DNA of 64,000 nt from Serpula lacrymans var. lacrymans S7.9 (GCF_000218685.1 NW_006763290.1:5668908-5732907), one strand, 5' to 3'. Positions 50,227 to 60,834 are shown, numbered from the stretch's first letter. The notes: a model not told the origin generated them from the letters alone. Numbers and translations: made by a program.

Positions 50227-50841
50227 ATGGAGGGAGCTAGGAGAAGAATAAAGGACAGAGACCTTGAAAGAATTAGAAGAAGAGGGTTTTTAAAGAGACA
50301 GACAACCCCAATGTTAGTACTGTCAAAAGTGGCAACTGTAACAATAGCAATGATCAATGTCAACTGCTTACAAATTGATTGCATATTGAAACAGAAAACC
50401 ATTGGAACCAAAGCCGTAATAGACTTGGGAGCTACCAATGACTTCATAGACACCACATTTGCTATCTAACACTGCTTCCCTCTTCAACGACTCCAGACAC
50501 CTATTACATGTAAAAATGTGGACGAAACCACAAACAAAAATGGAAAAATCATGCACTGTACCTACCAAAGGGTAGAAGCTGGAGGACAAAACTGGTTCAC
50601 CAAATTTCTGCTAACAGAACTAGATGGAGAAGACATATTGATAGGATTCCCTTGGCTAAAAAAAGTCAACCCAATTATAAACTGGAAAGACAAAAAACTC
50701 CCGAACTCAAAACCCACAATCAGGATGACCATCATTGCACCTATGATAAAAATCAAAACAACAAAGATAATCAAAAAAGAATACAAAACCATATACTGTT
50801 ACATATCCAGCCAAACACCCTTTCCCCAAACCACCATCTGA
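50227..50841 (+). pseudogene. Retropepsin-like protease region (gypsy)
   Basis: The stretch KAVIDLGATNDFIDTTFAI aligns with the gypsy protease active-site loop, normally D-S/T-G-A. Here the catalytic triad reads D-L-G, and a stop follows at 50467. Downstream GEDILIGFPWLKKVNPIINW is the second conserved protease block (ILG..WL...NP.I.W), in another frame. It is therefore a decayed protease. Confidence 0.65.
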
Positions 50842-50930
50842 GAAAAGGTAAACACAGCGATAGAACATGCCTAACTGCATGGAGAAAAGAAGGTGTTACG
50901 ATCTGGTCTTCCATTATGATTGTAATTTGA

Positions 50931-51253
50931 CTCTAACATTATGCTATCATCAATCATTCAAGGTTTTTGGTTTACTATTGCTGGATAGCAATTGGAGTAT
51001 GGATGTGATAGTCTCCTCAGATGATAGGACTGAGGTCTTCCTTTGTGATGATAGCAGGGAATAAAGAGTAGATTCAACTTGTCCTATCCTACTGTTATAT
51101 AGGGGTTTATATACTAAGTAGGTAGTAAATCTAAGCTCAGCTCCAAACTGGATTTTAAATAAGAGCCAATAGCATAAAGACCTCCAGGGTCAAGGGTGTG
51201 GAGACTATAGTCTAAAAGGAGTATCCTGGGGGACATAGCAAGAATAGATCAAG
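50931..51253. other. Transposon-derived spacer, no gene
   Basis: AT-rich sequence with a TATATAGGGG element near 51095, perhaps part of another LTR beginning TGTTACGATC near 50894. It contains the 5' target duplication TCAAG (51249-51253) of the next solo LTR. Confidence 0.3.
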
Positions 51254-51468
51254 TGACAAAACCGGATAAACCCGGTCTCTGCCAAAGCAGCCATTGTTCT
51301 CCATGGAGCATAGCCACCACTCCATGGAGTAACCATTGTTCTCCTAGGAGTCATTATACTGTAGCGAGTAGCACCTCCGACTATAAGTAGTAGAGGGTTT
51401 AGTATAGGAATACCTCAGTCGTTTTTATAGCCTCTCGGGCAGCAGCTGAGTTTCACTTAGTTTTATTA
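51254..51468 (+). mobile_element. Solo LTR of copia family B, short form (215 bp)
   Basis: Starts TGACAAAACCGG and ends TTTTATTA, the same ends as the 3' LTR of the copia element at 61470. Flanked by perfect 5-bp target duplications TCAAG (51249-51253 and 51469-51473). It lacks the 127-bp duplicated segment found in the two 342-bp copies. Contains the palindromes CTCCATGGAG (twice) and CTCCTAGGAG. Confidence 0.9.
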
Positions 51469-51537
51469 TCAAGGACATGTGACCATAATGTAGCTATAAG
51501 GAGTATCCTTGGAAGAACCATAGATTACAAGGTATCA

Positions 51538-52142
51538 CTGTGGGGATTAATTTATAATAGCTAGACTTGCAGTGTGATCTTATAGTGATTTTTTTGTAAA
51601 AATATACCAATTATATCTAAGGAAAATATGAAGCAAAAGTTTAAAATATAATCCCTAATATCATTTGCCTGTCCTCACAGCTTTGAGTCCAGAGTTTTTA
51701 GTAAAGTCATTGTACTACTATCTCATATATTATATAGAAAAATATTTACAAAATGATCATGCTCAAGGCAGGCAACATAAAGAGAATGTTTTGTAGATAA
51801 TATTTATAAAATTATCCAAGGATCCACTCTAAATTGCATTATCATTGATCCTAAGCATTTATTATGAAATATTTCAAACTCATATCTTCCTCATATTCAA
51901 CCCTTATCCACAGCATTCTTTTGAAATTATTTCTAATTATCTTCCAGACTGTTTTCATCCTTGAACTGCAGCTTTGATTCACAATCAAAGCTGCAGTCCA
52001 ATGATGAACATGTCACATGTGATATAATTCCTTGTGTGACTATTTTCCTGAAATCTGATTGAATCCTGCCAGCTGAGTTGTTCCAAATCTTATCTAAATG
52101 TTTGTTGCCATTACACCATCATCATGGTGCCCAGTGAAAAGT
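51538..52142 (+). repeat. Left arm of the 605-bp inverted repeat
   Basis: Reverse complement of 53501-54105. Contains a perfect hairpin at 51966-51996 (14-bp stem CTGCAGCTTTGATT, 3-nt loop). Confidence 0.9.
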
Positions 52143-53500
52143 TGCAATCTAGAAATATGGAAAAAGCTTGAAATAGAAGTAAACATGTAAATATATAGAC
52201 AAATGATAACATATCACAGAAATCAGTGATCAAGTGACTCATTGGTATGTAAGGAATTCTGCATAAGATCCATAATCAAGATTGGTGTTGCACATAATAT
52301 ATTTATTGTTGCTTTCTTGCTTACTTGCATATTTTTACGGACTCAAACAGATATTTGGAGTATCAGTAAGATGAATTCAGCAAAATGGACTTAGCAAAAA
52401 TCAGTCACAGTAAGTGTGGATTAATATAGTAATTATTAGCTATATATGTTATCATACCAGTATACTATTATATATACCACCAATGGTTTTACCATCACCC
52501 TTGTCAGGCAATAAATACAAAGCTATATAACAAGAATCAATGCCTGGCCAAGTCCTTGATGAATGGCAGTGAATCAGAGTATGAGAGTTGAAGAGTATCT
52601 GTATAGGCGCGAATCCAAACTAATATTGAACTAAAGAATAGTACATGGAATACTTACTCCTTATATACTGAATAATAGCGGTCAGGCCAGAAAAAGAGAA
52701 AGGTACAAGAGTGGCCTGACTAAATGGTTAACCAATAAGATAAAAGGGAAGTAGTTTGATCTATCATATTTTACTAATTGTGAGAGAGAGAGTCTTGGTA
52801 AGAGATGTACAATTGGCTGTATCAGTAAGCCCATGAGAAGGCACTGAGTCATAGCCTATATTACTGATTAATATCTCTCTGAAGTATTCCCAGATATAGC
52901 ATTGGATCGTCACTATGTCATCTGGATATCTTCTCAAGGGTCTACAATGGTTCTCCTTTGTTGCAAATACAATAGAACATGAGTATGAATGGAAAATAAG
53001 AAGAAAAAAGATAAGAATAATAAGATACCGGCTATGATCTCTAGTCCAAGGGCAAGAGGGGTGATAGGGAATGAGTCGGATAACCACAACATGATGGGAA
53101 TGCAATGAGAAAAATTGATTCCTCACCTCACAACCCTGTTCCTTACCACCACCTCAAATCTTCACATTGACTCCCTCATCCCAGTTTTGATAGTTCCCAA
53201 TTGCCAAACCACAAGCAGCTGTGGTGAGGTGTCCTCACGTACACCACTGAAACCACCTAGCAAATGAATAGTGCCAACAAATTTAAAGGCTTTCACACCA
53301 ATGTCAACTTTTGATCCCCCCAACACTTATTTCTAATCAATTTTTACAGAAATTTCTGTGCTATCAAATGGCATGCAAACAATCCAGCTTAATGGCACCA
53401 GTGACAATTCATGCAGTATTGGAACAAATTGGCGGTGTACGGAAAACAGGTTTGTTTGTTCTTATATATTTCAAGATATTTCTAGATATTTACATTTGTG

Positions 53501-54105
53501 ACTTTTCACTGGGCACCATGATGATGGTGTAATGGCAACAAACATTTAGATAAGATTTGGAACAACTCAGCTGGCAGGATTCAATCAGATTTCAGGAAAA
53601 TAGTCACACAAGGAATTATATCACATGTGACATGTTCATCATTGGACTGCAGCTTTGATTGTGAATCAAAGCTGCAGTTCAAGGATGAAAACAGTCTGGA
53701 AGATAATTAGAAATAATTTCAAAAGAATGCTGTGGATAAGGGTTGAATATGAGGAAGATATGAGTTTGAAATATTTCATAATAAATGCTTAGGATCAATG
53801 ATAATGCAATTTAGAGTGGATCCTTGGATAATTTTATAAATATTATCTACAAAACATTCTCTTTATGTTGCCTGCCTTGAGCATGATCATTTTGTAAATA
53901 TTTTTCTATATAATATATGAGATAGTAGTACAATGACTTTACTAAAAACTCTGGACTCAAAGCTGTGAGGACAGGCAAATGATATTAGGGATTATATTTT
54001 AAACTTTTGCTTCATATTTTCCTTAGATATAATTGGTATATTTTTACAAAAAAATCACTGTAAGATCACACTGCAAGTCTAGCTATTATAAGTCGATCCC
54101 CACAG
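53501..54105 (-). repeat. Right arm of the 605-bp inverted repeat
   Basis: Reverse complement of 51538-52142, with the matching hairpin at 53647-53677. The largest differences are in the outermost 15 bases (GATCGACTTA against GATTAATTTA). Confidence 0.9.
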
Positions 54106-55678
54106 TCTTTTCCATTCGGTACTTTCTGCGTTTTGGCATTTTGGCAAATTTTCACGTCGCCACTGGCTACACATTGCGCCCTTGCTTTTGTTGTTCTCCC
54201 TTATTTTTGTTGTTCTCCCTTATTTTTTTCTTTACTCAGCCCCACCATGGGACCCTTGCTTTCTTTTTTATTCTCACCCGACGGTCGCTTCTGGATCCCC
54301 ATTCTAGTTCACCTCCTCATCACCTCCACCACCCTCCTCCTACTTGTCTTCTTTGCTCCCCCACCATACCTGATGTCACCACTTTCCATCCACTTCCGTT
54401 TCCAGTTCCATCAACCACCATGTGCCACTGCTGATATCATCAGGGCCTTGGCGGCTGGTCCAAATTGGGCAACAGGTCCATCTTCATGACATTGATCTTC
54501 CATTGTATACTACTAACTCATCGGTTGCTTGTCTCACCTGGTTGGAGCGTGGTTAAATAGTGTCACCATGATCTCAAGTCATTCTATTATATTATTCTAG
54601 CTATGTGTGTGTTACTGGAGCAGCCCTACCAATTTACAGACGCAATATTCATGGGGCAAGAGGTCATCAGGAAATGGCTCAACCCTGAATTTGACAACAA
54701 GTTTACTCATGTTGATGTGGCCCGTCATAAATTCACAATGTTTGGCAAGGCCAATAACCTCCATAGTTTTCATATATTTCACACTATTTTGTGTTAATGA
54801 TCCCCTACCTTGAGCGACTACGCAGCACAATTTTTGATTCAGCAATGTTTGTTCCTGAAAAATTTGTCAAACTTGGCCCTGCCCCCTTCTTTGTGTTGAC
54901 TCCTACCACCCATACCTCAGTTTTGCAAATCCTCCTTGACGCATTATGTGCTATACAAGGTAGCAAGAAGAAGTGGAGAAGATTGAGACAGCCATTTGCA
55001 AGGCCCAGTAGTAGGGGGAGCATACCTAGGTATTCTGCATCAGCCAAGCATTCTAAATCAACTTTATCTGATGTTATGGGGTCAACTCGTGCACGCACTC
55101 TGGCACTTAATGCTCTTAAGAGGAGAGAGAGCGTTTTGACTGCTTACATGTCTAGTCTCCCTGACTCTTGTAATCACAAACACCAATGTCGCACTTCGTA
55201 AACTGGTGATTGTAAAATGTTTTATCGCTTTTGTCCCTGTACTACTGTCTTTTTTTTTACTCTGTACTTCTATACTTCAAGCCAGCTCATGCTGTCAATG
55301 CCCAATTTGGCTCTGCAAACAAATGTCTATGGTACCACAAAGGGAAGCTATGAGCACTCACTATCCCACAGTCAGAAGAAGATCTTGAAGAAGCCAGTGG
55401 ATTGGACATGTTGATAGATGATGATGGGGAGGAGGAGACAACTGGAGACGTACTACAGGAGCTGCAAAAAGACCTATTTTCCTTTGTTCCCATCCAGCCT
55501 CCTGATATTATAGAAGACAAGCAGAACATAGCAGGCCCATCCCTTCATCCAAACTCAATTGTCTTAGATGATGATGATGAGGATGAACATATAGAGGTGG
55601 AACATCCCACTGCTGGCAAGGTCATAAGTATGGATAAAACTTTACATCAGAGGTGAAGATAGAGGTGAAGACGTAGAA
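54106..55678 (+). mobile_element. Decayed transposon sequence, 5' part of Plavaka-like unit
   Basis: Fragments of open frames in several phases: one around 54420-54552 (LLISSGPWRLVQIGQQVHLH, SSVACLTWLERG), one at 54603 (FTDAIFMGQEVIRKWLNPEF), one at 54791 (SAMFVPEKFVKLGPAPFFVL) and an acidic one at 55402. The segment 54293-54552 recurs on the - strand at 61208-61464. I treat the whole as transposon-derived; assignment to the Plavaka unit downstream is an inference from position. Confidence 0.5.
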
Positions 55679-56012
55679 ATGGGTGAAGATCCAGATCCCA
55701 AGTTCTTTCTCTTTGCCTCAGAGATGGATTGGAGGGTAGCCTGCTGGGCAATTCAAGATGGTATAGGGCATCAGTCATTTGATCAACTGCTAAGTATTCC
55801 AGGTGTCAGTGATTTCACAATTTCTCTGTACTTTGCTCATACTTTTTCCCAGGTCAAGGAGAAGCTTGGCTTGTCATATCATAATATATGTGCATTACAC
55901 AAAATTGTTGACCACAGCATATTGGCCAGGGCTGATTGGAGATCAACCATGATCTCTTTCCTGAATACTCCTGACGACACACACGCCTAATCCAGTACCA
56001 TGATGTACTGTC
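55679..56012 (+). pseudogene. Plavaka-type (CACTA) transposase, N-terminal block
   Basis: The frame from 55679 has FFLFASEMDWRVACWAIQDG, then HQSFDQLLSIPGV and LGLSYHNICALHKIVD, a conserved block near the N terminus of basidiomycete Plavaka transposases. An in-frame stop follows at about 55988. The next conserved residues (IQYHDVL) in another frame end exactly where a solo LTR is inserted at 56013. Confidence 0.75.
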
Positions 56013-56429
56013 TGTAACAACCAAGAGTTAGTTACTCTGGCGCACACAGGGACACACTATAAAGGTAGTGAATGGGGAGTGGTTACCCCTTAGGCTGCAG
56101 AGAGTTTGTTGGTTAACAACAGGAAGACTTGCTGAGGAGTCTCCTGGATCTATTGGGGTATATATACTAATACAGAGTGTTTGTACTTATGTACTGTACA
56201 GTTGATAAAGACAGTGGCTGATGATGTCATGGGGCCTAGACCACATGACCAGCTCCACTGCGTGAGAGAGTTGTATCTAAAAATAAGAAGAAAGGCAACG
56301 CGGCGCGAGAAAGAGGAGTTTGAACAAAAGGGGAAGTGCCGCGTGGCACCCTGTGTGAAAGCTAAAGTGCAAGGTTAAGGCGGAGATTGAAAATGAAAGG
56401 AAAGGTCCAAAAATTGTGTTATTGTAACA
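56013..56429. mobile_element. Solo LTR inserted in Plavaka transposase (417 bp)
   Basis: Begins TGTAACAA, ends TTGTAACA, and is flanked by perfect 5-bp duplications CTGTC (56008-56012 and 56430-56434). A TATATATA element lies near 56158. Removing it and one duplication rejoins IQYHDVL to LLGNPAHAENIVYH of the transposase. No other copy occurs in the window. Confidence 0.85.
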
Positions 56430-56434
56430 CTGTC

Positions 56435-57044
56435 AGCTATCAGAACTCTCCTGGGAAATCCAGCCCATGCTGAAAATATAGTCTATCATCCCCAAAAGGT
56501 TTTTACAGATGCAAGTAGAGATTCAAAGATATACCATGAGATGTGGACAGGGAAATGGTGGCATGCTATCCAGGTGAGCATGGCCTGTGTGAATTTTCTA
56601 CATTGACTTATGTAATCTTTGGAATAGGCTTGTCTACCATCTGGGACAGCCTTAGCGCCTGTTATCATTGTAACAAACAAAACCCAGTTCACACAATTCT
56701 CTGACTCCAAATCAGCTAATTTTGTCTATCTCACGTTGGGAAACATACCCAGAGCCATAAGATGCAGGCCAAGCCAACATGCTTGCATTCTTATAGGATA
56801 TCTTTCCGTCAATAAAGTTAGGGGATCTCAGCTCATAGCAAAGGCAAAGTCATCAAGAATTCAGTGTCTATTCCATAAGTCTATAAGGGTCATACTAGAA
56901 CCTTTGAAGAAGGCTGGCATTGAAGGGATGGACACCACTGGGGGTGATGGGGCTGTCAGGGGAGTTCATCCTGTTTTGGCTTGCTACATCGCAGATTATC
57001 CAGAACAATGTCTAGTGACATGTACAAAGTACGGCACCTTTTAA
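56435..57044 (+). pseudogene. Plavaka-type transposase, central block
   Basis: Continues the transposase interrupted by the solo LTR: LLGNPAHAENIVYHPQKVFT, DSKIYHEMWTGKWWHAIQ, an intron-like break at 56574-56628, LPSGTALAPVIIVTNKTQFT, SANFVYLTLGNIPRAIRCRP, ILIGYLSVNKVRGSQL, then HPVLACYIADYPEQCLVTCT. These are the characteristic motifs of Plavaka/CxC-type transposases. The catalytic core downstream is missing after 57044, so the element is dead. Confidence 0.85.
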
Positions 57045-57429
57045 CCATTTATTAATTTCTTATCTTCTTGTTCCATGTCTGGGTTCTCAAACACTTTTCC
57101 TGTTACACCTCTGGCTCAAGGGCTAGAGGTATCTTTTCTAAGAAATCAATACTGAAGCATAATAAGTAAATGAAGATGTGAAAAAAAAAGACTGTATCTA
57201 CTAACCTCAGTTTTGTGCAATACAAACTGAGGTGTAACTATTCTAGAAACGAGCATAAAAATGAGAAGGAAAAGTCCGAGTTTTTGGATCCCAATGGGGA
57301 AACATTTTCCCATAACTATAGGGTGAAAAGTCGGACTGTAAATGAATTATTTAGTACTTGAAATATTAGCGTAGGCTCAAATAAACTGTTGAATCATGAA
57401 AATGATATATTGAATATATAGAAATATGC
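57045..57429. other. Spacer with hairpins between Plavaka and copia A
   Basis: No gene. A perfect 9-bp stem (CCTCAGTTT / AAACTGAGG, 57205-57232) and an AGTCCGA / TCGGACT inverted pair (about 57268-57340) are present. Part may be a truncated 3' LTR of copia A, which ends at 57430. Confidence 0.35.
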
Positions 57430-58170
57430 CTACACCCTTCCTTGAGCCGAGCGTAGTGATAAACTCTCCATGATCCGGCTCAGTTTTACTTTTTGAAGCG
57501 GTTTGGTTAGCATATCCGCGGGCATTTGGTCCGTGGGACAATAGGTGACATTGATGTCACGGCGTTCCACGACGTCATGGATGTAGTGATAGCGTATATC
57601 AATATGTTTGGTGTGTGGGTGGAATGTGTTGTTTTTGGTTAGGACAATGGCACTCTGGTTGTCAGAGTAGAGTGTGGTGGGGCCTGGCGGGGGTGATCCA
57701 GTAATATCGGTGAGTAATCCGCGCAACCAGGTAGCTTCTTTTGCAGCATGGGTGAGTGCTATATATTCGGCCTCAGTTGTTGATAGGGCGATTACTGATT
57801 GTTTCTTCGCACTCCAGGAGATCGTTGCCCCTTCATACTGGAAGGCGTAGCCGCAAATTGAGTGTCGATGGGTTTGAGATGCCCAGTCGCTGTCAGTGTA
57901 TCTGATTAGGCCGTTGTTTGTGGCTGTAAAGGTGAGTTTTGTCTCCTTCGTGCCTTTGACATAGCGAATAATTTTCTTGACAGCTTCCCAGTGTATTTGG
58001 GCAGGATTCTGACAGAATTGCGATACAATGGATACAGCGAATGCGATGTCTAGGCGGGTGGAGGTGGCAAGGTACATTAGCTTTCCTATAGCTTCGCGAT
58101 AAGGTACATTGGCCATCTCTTCCTTTTCGTTTGATTCCTCTGGGCACTGATCTTTGTGTAGTGAGATGCT
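57430..58170 (-). pseudogene. Copia A RT end and RNase H
   Basis: Contains SISLHKDQCPEESNEKEEM, YREAIGKLMYLATSTRLDIA, RYTDSDWASQTHRHSICGYA, and the RNase H core ALSTTEAEYIALTHAAKEAT, then SDNQSAIVLTKNNTFHPHTK and the terminal DMLTKPLQKVKLSRIMESL. This half is intact as a frame. Its 5' end is the target duplication of the solo LTR (58166-58170). Confidence 0.85.
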
Positions 58171-58512
58171 TGACAAAACCGGATAAACCCGGTCTCTGCC
58201 AAAGCAGCCATTGTTCTCCATGGAGCATAGCCACCACCCCATGGAGTAACCATTGTTCTCCTAGGAGCACAATTGTACTCCTAGGAGTCATTATACTGTA
58301 GCGAGTAGCACCTCCGACTATAAGTAGTAGGGGGTTTAGTATAGGAATACCTCAGTCGTTTCTATAGCCTCTCGGGCAGCAGCTGAGGTATGTTACATTA
58401 CATTTATTAGAGATCACCTTAAACTAACATCTATTGTAGTTTCACTTAGGTAAATAATAAAGTCGTTTCTATAGCCTCTTGGGCAGCGGCTGAGTTTCAC
58501 TTAGTTTTATTA
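58171..58512 (+). mobile_element. Solo LTR of copia family B, long form (342 bp), inside copia A
   Basis: TGACAAAACCGG to TTTTATTA; perfect 5-bp duplications ATGCT at 58166-58170 and 58513-58517. It matches the 61470-61811 LTR almost base for base in reverse orientation. It splits the RT between AYINTIV and SLHKDQCP, so it inserted after copia A. Confidence 0.93.
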
Positions 58513-58517
58513 ATGCT

Positions 58518-59390
58518 ATGATCCATCGGTGTGGTGGATGGTTTAGTGTTGTCCATTCAAAAAGTCAAGACAATGGTGTTGATGTATGCTCTTTGCGAGA
58601 GCAATATGGTTCTGGTCTCCCTGTCTCGTTCTATTTCAATGCCTAGGAGCCAGTGTATTTCACCAAGGTCAGATATTTCATACTTTTGTTTCAGTCCTTT
58701 CTTAAACATTTCTATTGCAGTCTTGGAGTCGCCTGTGACTGTCATATTGTCTACTGATACGCCGACAACCATCTTTACAGCTTCTGACCTCTTGTAGAAA
58801 ACAGCGTGGTCGTAGGATGATCACGTGAATCCGAGATTTACGAATGTTTTGGTGAGTTTTTTGTACCATTTCAATCCCGCTTGTTTTAACCCGTATATGC
58901 CTTTTTGTAGCTTGCAGATCATGCCCTTCTGGACAGGTCTAGGATATCCTGGGGGTAGATGTAGATGCATGTATACATCTTCATCTAGATCTGCATTGAG
59001 ATATGCGGATTTGATGTCGACTTGGTGGATTTCCAAGTCATTTGCATTGGCATGTGCGAGTATGGTACAATGGGATGTGATTTTGGCCACTGCGGAGTAA
59101 GTTTCCAGGTAATCCATACCGTATCTTTGCGAGTTGCCATTAGCTACTAGTCTGACTTTGTAGCGTTCTACTGACCCGTCAGCAGCTCGCTTAATCTTGG
59201 TCACGAAGTGACTGTTGATCACATTGACACCTGGTGGACGAGGTACTAGGTCCCAGGTGTGTAGCTTTTCAAGTTGGTCTAGTTCATTGCTGACTGCTTG
59301 ATGCCAGTGTTCGGCGTCTGGTCCTTTCAGAGCAACATGTAGGGTGGACTGTTTTTGTCCGCAATGGTCGCAGCAAGGGCGTATGGACAA
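58518..59390 (-). pseudogene. Copia A reverse transcriptase, broken
   Basis: RVT_2-type RT: LDQLEKLHTWDLVPRPPGVN, VERYKVRLVANGNSQRYGMD, VDIKSAYLNADLDEDVYMHL and CKLQKGIYGLKQAGLKWYKK. A TGA at 58821-58823 follows NLGFT; reading it as CGA gives the family continuation. Further on, the YVDD box reads SVDN (VVGVSVDNMTVTGD), a lost catalytic Asp. ISDLGEIHWLLGIEIERDRE follows. It cannot be active. Confidence 0.85.
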
Positions 59391-60016
59391 GGTGAGTTGT
59401 CTTGCTCATTTTCAAAGGCTATTGACACATTTAGAGTGGTTTTGCCTTTGTGTAGAGACTTGTAGTAACCTGTAGGTTTCTCGGCAGCAGCACATCTTGG
59501 TCTGGGTTTGCTAGGTTCTATGTCAGGAGGGGTTTGTGAAGGAATGCAATGCAGGTCAATCGTGTTTGGTGAGTTATCAATACTCATTTCTTTTCGAGAT
59601 GACTCGCGTGCATTAGCAGGTGATATAGGTCTGGTGTCGAGGCTATAATTGCGCTCGACACTGACTTTTCTCTTATCAGGCCAATATACCCTTATACCCT
59701 TACTTTGAGTGTCAAATCCTATAAACCGGCCCTCCTTACTTTGTACATCTAATTTCCCAGCTGTCTCATCTTTGACGTGTACGTATTGACCAAATTGATG
59801 TAGGTTGGATAGAACGGGTTTTGATCCGCATGCCATCTCATAAGGTGTCTTTCCATTTAATGCCTTGGTGAGTGTTCGATTGCGAATGCAGTTAGTGTGA
59901 CTGATAGCCTCGCTCCACAGACTTTTGGGCAATCCTGCAGAGATTAGCATACTCCGTGCTATCTCTGTCAGGGTGCAGTTCAGTCTTTCGGCCGTTCCAT
60001 TGTCGATGATGAGAAC
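59327..60016 (-). pseudogene. Copia A integrase C-terminal part
   Basis: NGTAERLNCTLTEIARSMLI, SAGLPKSLWSEAISHTNCIR, KTPYEMACGSKPVLSNLHQF and EGRFIGFDTQSKGIRVYWPD are conserved copia integrase blocks. The catalytic D-D half upstream is missing; sequence from about 60017 on is unrelated. The frame is shifted just before NGTAERL. Confidence 0.8.
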
Positions 60017-60441
60017 TGTTGTTAGAAAACCACACACAAAAACAAACTAACACACAATCCTCCCAGATTCTATGGAACTTGTTTATGGGCTTTGCCTCCT
60101 AGAACAGTGGAGTGGTCTGGTTGTTCGTGGGGTGGTACATATAATGATCCTTCAAAGTAAAACCCAGAGATGTATGGGTGTGGGTTTTGAGGAGGAGGGA
60201 TAGTTGGAATATAGAAAGATAGGGGCTTTGTGGCGAGTATAGACGAGCACTACCTTGCTAATTGTAGCACAAGGTAGGTTTGAGAATGACAATGTGATGA
60301 GGTGACAAAGTTCCCAGTGATAGTAGGCTCCTGACGCACAGACTGTAGTGCTCAGAAGGACTCTAATCGACAGGGATGACAATCACTTTCAAAAAGTGAC
60401 GAGTGACAATGACAGCAGTTGACAGTGGTAGCAGTGGGAAG
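60017..60441. other. Repeat-derived spacer, no gene
   Basis: Unrelated to the integrase next to it. It could be the leader of an element whose LTR is at 60442-60834, since it lies directly inside that LTR on the - strand. Confidence 0.3.
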
Positions 60442-60834
60442 TGTTGTGACCACACTGGATTACAAGTAGTAGTGAGTAGTGAACTTGAGATTAGAGAAGA
60501 AGTCTGGATTCGAGTTCTTGTTGTTTTTACAAGGTAGAATACAGGGGTTTATATAGTAAAAGAAAAGTAGGCTATGCACAGTATAACTGTGCAAAAAGAA
60601 TGAGAAAGAACATGAAGGAAGGAATGTACGCTGACAAATCCTGCGTAGGTAGTACAGGATAAGATTGTCAAAAAAGGAAAAGAAAGGGATAGAACAATGA
60701 ATGCTGTGAGTAATGTCACAGGTTTGTACAGCCATAAAGTAAAGTCCAATAGCAAAAAGAGAGCAGGAAAATCATGATGTCATGGGAAGATACAGGTTAA
60801 AAAAGGGCAAGGAAAAACACTATCAGTATCAACA
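60442..60834 (-). repeat. LTR of an unidentified retrotransposon (393 bp)
   Basis: On the - strand it begins TGTTGATACTG and ends GGTCACAACA, giving perfect 5-bp terminal inversions TGTTG/CAACA. It has a TATATAAACCCC promoter element (about 60545-60556 on the other strand). No target duplication is seen at its ends, so it is more likely one LTR of a broken element than a clean solo LTR. Confidence 0.6.

Larger units (their letters stand above)
48744..50930 (+). mobile_element. Truncated Ty3/gypsy-type retrotransposon
   Basis: Leader, gag and protease-like frames in order, with no reverse transcriptase, RNase H or integrase after about 50840. Composition is more A-rich than in the gene region. 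It appears to be a 5' fragment whose remainder was lost or displaced by later insertions. Confidence 0.65.
51538..54105. mobile_element. Element with 605-bp terminal inverted repeats
   Basis: Left arm 51538-52142 and right arm 53501-54105 are reverse complements over 605 bp with very few differences; outer ends read CTGTGGGGAT. The 1358-bp centre (52143-53500) has no transposase; its longest frame (52764-53126, -) has no recognisable domain. No clear target duplication is visible at the outer ends. It could be a non-autonomous DNA transposon with long TIRs, a foldback element, or an inverted duplication. Confidence 0.85.
57430..60020 (-). mobile_element. Ty1/copia retrotransposon A, decayed and interrupted
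   Basis: Order on the - strand: integrase C-terminal part (about 60016-59300), RT (59390-58518), a solo LTR inside it, and RT end plus RNase H (58170-57430), the canonical copia order. Gag, protease and integrase N-terminus are missing beyond 60020, where unrelated sequence begins. No matching LTR pair is visible. Confidence 0.85.

Noticed and set aside
52764..53126. Possible transposase in the loop of the inverted-repeat element
   Set aside because: The 120-codon frame has no transposase motif and a hydrophobic, low-complexity centre.
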